Assembly (NCBI RefSeq): GCF_040096015.1
Contig: NZ_JBBMFO010000035.1
Coordinates: 1-15,263, forward strand
DNA length: 15,263 nucleotides
Reading direction: 5' to 3'
From: Peptoniphilus_A hominis
GTDB taxonomy: Bacteria > Bacillota > Clostridia > Tissierellales > Peptoniphilaceae
Shown: one piece after another, positions 13,638 through 15,263 of the stretch
How positions within the stretch are numbered: the stretch's first letter is position 1
Layout: every line of letters starts with the position of its first letter
Program-made: the position numbers and the translations under genes
Notes under the pieces: generated by a model
The model's database searches: none
The model's input: only the letters and a program-made list of their open reading frames with translations
Told to the model about the DNA's origin: nothing

Positions 13638-15074
13638 ATGTGGCACTTTAGACAAGTTTTTAAAATTTTAACAGACATGACAAATACCAAGCTTTCCACC
13701 CTTGCCTACGCCTTGAACTACGACATATCCTACATAAGCAAGTGGAACAGCGGCAAAAAAATTCCGTCATCAAAAAATATTTACACCATAAATAGAAAAC
13801 TTGCGCCCCTATTTGCAAGAGCCCTTATAGAAGAGGATAAGACCAAGGATTTTCTCCTTAACTTTGATATAAAAAATTTAGAAATTCTAAAAAAAGACCA
13901 GGAAAAGGGACTAGAATTTTTAATTTATAAGCTCCTAAATGAGTCCTACGCATACACAAATTCCGATGCAGTGGAAGAAAGACCACAAGGCACAAATTTC
14001 ATTTTCAAAACATCTAGCGTGGAGAGCGATTTAAAGGAAATTCTAGAAAAATTAATTTTGGAAAATAGAGACCTTGACATCTGGGCAACCTTTGACATCA
14101 CAAGTCCCTATGCAGACATACTCATTCAGAGCCTAAAAAAAATTGCAAGGGATGTAGAAGTTAACCTCCACCTCCTTTGCAAAAAAGATGATATAGAAAA
14201 AATAGATCTCTTAAAAATAATTACAGATAACTCATCCATAAACTTAGAATTCTATGAGCGCAGCTACACCCACTGCGACTTCATACTTATAAAGGGCGAG
14301 ATGTATATAATCATTGCCGAAAGAGAGGACTATTCAACCCTAACTTCAGGAAGAGAACTTGACACCCTCTTTGAAATTTCTTCCTTTATGGACCACTTCT
14401 TTGACGGTCTCAACAAAATAATTGTCACAACCTCTGCCCAAGAGATGGCAGAGACAAATTACAGAAAATATTTTTACTCCGACAATGAATTTTTATTCTT
14501 GTCAAATTACGGCTTCGAATTTTTGCTGCCCAACAAAGTCATTGACAGAATAGAAGCTTCCCTTGACCAGGACCAAGAAATAAACAAAAAAGAAATTGCC
14601 AGCATAAAACTTTTGTGGGAGGAACTTTTTGTTGATGCCAAGATAAATTTCTTGACCACAAGGACTAGCCTCTTAAACTACTTAGAAACAGGCAATATCC
14701 TATACTGCTCCACTAAGACAAAACTAAGTCCTAATGAAATAGAAGACCACCTAAAAAACATAATTGAAATCATGAAGAATAACGAGAACATAAACTTTTA
14801 CATCATAAACGACAACAGAAATCTAAAATCCATGGGCTTAGATAAATTTAATTTCTTCATCAACGAAAACAATATGTTTTTCAAAAAAATTGAGGGAGAT
14901 AAATTTAGCACAAAGACATCCATAGTGACAAACATAAAGATTCACAACAAAATCCAAGCTGTCCTAAAAGACCTAATGCATAGCCCTTACAGCAAAAAAT
15001 ATAGGGTCAAGGAACTAGAAAAACTCTTCGCAAAGTACGCTGAAGTCTTCAAAAAAATCTCCCACCAAAAATAA
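13638..15074 (+). CDS. Unrecognised 478-aa protein with N-terminal helix-turn-helix, candidate regulator
   Basis: I do not recognise the family. Residues 18-45 (KLSTLAYALNYDISYISKWN then GKKIPS) look like a Cro/cI-type helix-turn-helix, the Ser-Lys-Trp stretch being the likely recognition helix. The remaining ~430 residues are soluble, mixed alpha/beta and rich in Lys, Glu, Asn and Ile, with no signal peptide, membrane helix or known enzyme motif. There may be two similar sensor-like halves: about 130-270 (ENRDLDIWATF, DVEVNLHLLCK, HCDFILIKGEMYIII) and 345-430 (DAKINFLTT, ENINFYIIN, NNMFFKK). It is divergent from the hydroxyacid/ETF operon across 170 bases, so control of that operon is a fair guess. 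The promoter is strong and the gene is single, with a terminator 70 bases on. Confidence 0.85.
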   Translation: MWHFRQVFKILTDMTNTKLSTLAYALNYDISYISKWNSGKKIPSSKNIYTINRKLAPLFARALIEEDKTKDFLLNFDIKNLEILKKDQEKGLEFLIYKLLNESYAYTNSDAVEERPQGTNFIFKTSSVESDLKEILEKLILENRDLDIWATFDITSPYADILIQSLKKIARDVEVNLHLLCKKDDIEKIDLLKIITDNSSINLEFYERSYTHCDFILIKGEMYIIIAEREDYSTLTSGRELDTLFEISSFMDHFFDGLNKIIVTTSAQEMAETNYRKYFYSDNEFLFLSNYGFEFLLPNKVIDRIEASLDQDQEINKKEIASIKLLWEELFVDAKINFLTTRTSLLNYLETGNILYCSTKTKLSPNEIEDHLKNIIEIMKNNENINFYIINDNRNLKSMGLDKFNFFINENNMFFKKIEGDKFSTKTSIVTNIKIHNKIQAVLKDLMHSPYSKKYRVKELEKLFAKYAEVFKKISHQK

Positions 15075-15082
15075 GTGAGAGA
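15051..15082 (-). terminator. Minus-strand terminator overlapping the end of the HTH gene
   Basis: The arms at 15058-15065 (TCTCCCAC) and 15075-15082 (GTGAGAGA) form an 8-bp stem on the minus strand with one G-U pair. Seven T follow on that strand (complement of 15051-15057). It would stop transcription coming from the right-hand side and overlaps the last codons of the HTH gene. Confidence 0.5.
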
Positions 15083-15144
15083 CAAAAATTAAAAAGATAA
15101 AATTTTGCAGAAATAATTAAAAACTAACCAATAAAGAATCGTTG

Positions 15145-15183
15145 AAAAAGGATGCAGGCACAAAACCCGCATCCTTTTTATTT
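15145..15183 (+). terminator. Intrinsic terminator of the HTH gene
   Basis: An 11-bp perfect stem (AAAAAGGATGC at 15145-15155, GCATCCTTTTT at 15169-15179) with a 13-nt loop and a T-rich tail to 15183. Its A/T stem ends could also stop transcription from the right. Confidence 0.9.
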
Positions 15184-15186
15184 TCC

Positions 15187-15263
15187 GATGAATTGCAAAT
15201 AAAAGTGCGACACCTAAATTAAACTAAGTTCATGTAAAAATAATTCAAATGGAGTTTGATAAT
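15187..15263 (-). mobile_element. Probable 3' end of an IS30-type insertion sequence, cut by the window edge
   Basis: On the minus strand, frame 15214-15261 reads YQTPFELFLHELSLI then TAG, much like the C-terminus of IS30-family transposases (Y.TP.E.F). The non-coding tail after the stop, GTGTCGCACTTTTATTTGC, resembles the terminal inverted repeat region of that group, which often carries a G(T)TGCACTT-like core. Only 15 codons are in the window, so both the family and whether the element is intact are uncertain. The inner boundary near 15187 is my estimate. Confidence 0.45.

Overview
The window is AT-rich DNA from a low-GC Gram-positive anaerobe. Starts carry strong AGGAGG-type Shine-Dalgarno (SD) sites, there are several intrinsic terminators with T-tails, and the genes are fermentation flavoproteins. 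The gene set (two ETFs, an acyl-CoA dehydrogenase, a flavin 2-hydroxyacid dehydrogenase, AhpCF) fits an amino-acid- or lactate-fermenting Clostridia/Tissierellia type. Peptoniphilaceae is a guess from gene content and style, not a proven assignment.

Layout, left to right. (1) 117-2252, minus strand: a peroxide-detoxifying pair, ahpC then ahpF, joined by a TAATG stop/start overlap. Near-identical terminator hairpins sit on both sides, and a Fur/PerR-like inverted repeat lies upstream of ahpC. (2) 2371-5461, minus strand: a three-gene iron-complex-type ABC importer (lipoprotein, FecCD permease, ATPase), each junction an ATGA overlap. (3) 5551-7451, plus strand: a stand-alone etfBA pair behind an extended -10 promoter, ending at a strong terminator. 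(4) 7452-8091: a region with no annotated-size gene. It holds a 41-codon membrane ORF on the minus strand, two ~90-bp copies of a double-hairpin repeat, and two terminator hairpins. (5) 8092-13467, minus strand: one compact six-gene unit, in transcription order a GlcD-type FAD hydroxyacid dehydrogenase, an acyl-CoA dehydrogenase, etfB, etfA, lrgA and lrgB. (6) 13638-15074, plus strand: an unrecognised 478-residue protein with an N-terminal helix-turn-helix, divergent from the operon and behind a near-consensus promoter. (7) 15075-15263: terminators, then what looks like the 3' end of an IS30-type element running off the window.

The most interesting unit is region 5. The gene order suggests a self-contained relay. 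LrgAB would move a 2-hydroxyacid or 2-oxoacid (lactate/pyruvate-like), the GlcD protein would oxidise it, and the dedicated ETF would pass electrons to the co-encoded acyl-CoA dehydrogenase running as an enoyl-CoA reductase. Lactate-to-enoyl-CoA electron flow is downhill, so no bifurcation is needed. In agreement, this EtfB has a changed nucleotide-binding loop compared with the DGDT-type loop of the other EtfB. The substrate, the electron direction and the role of the divergent HTH protein are inferences.

Two gene starts are placed inside longer open frames: ahpF at 1683 and glcD at 13467.
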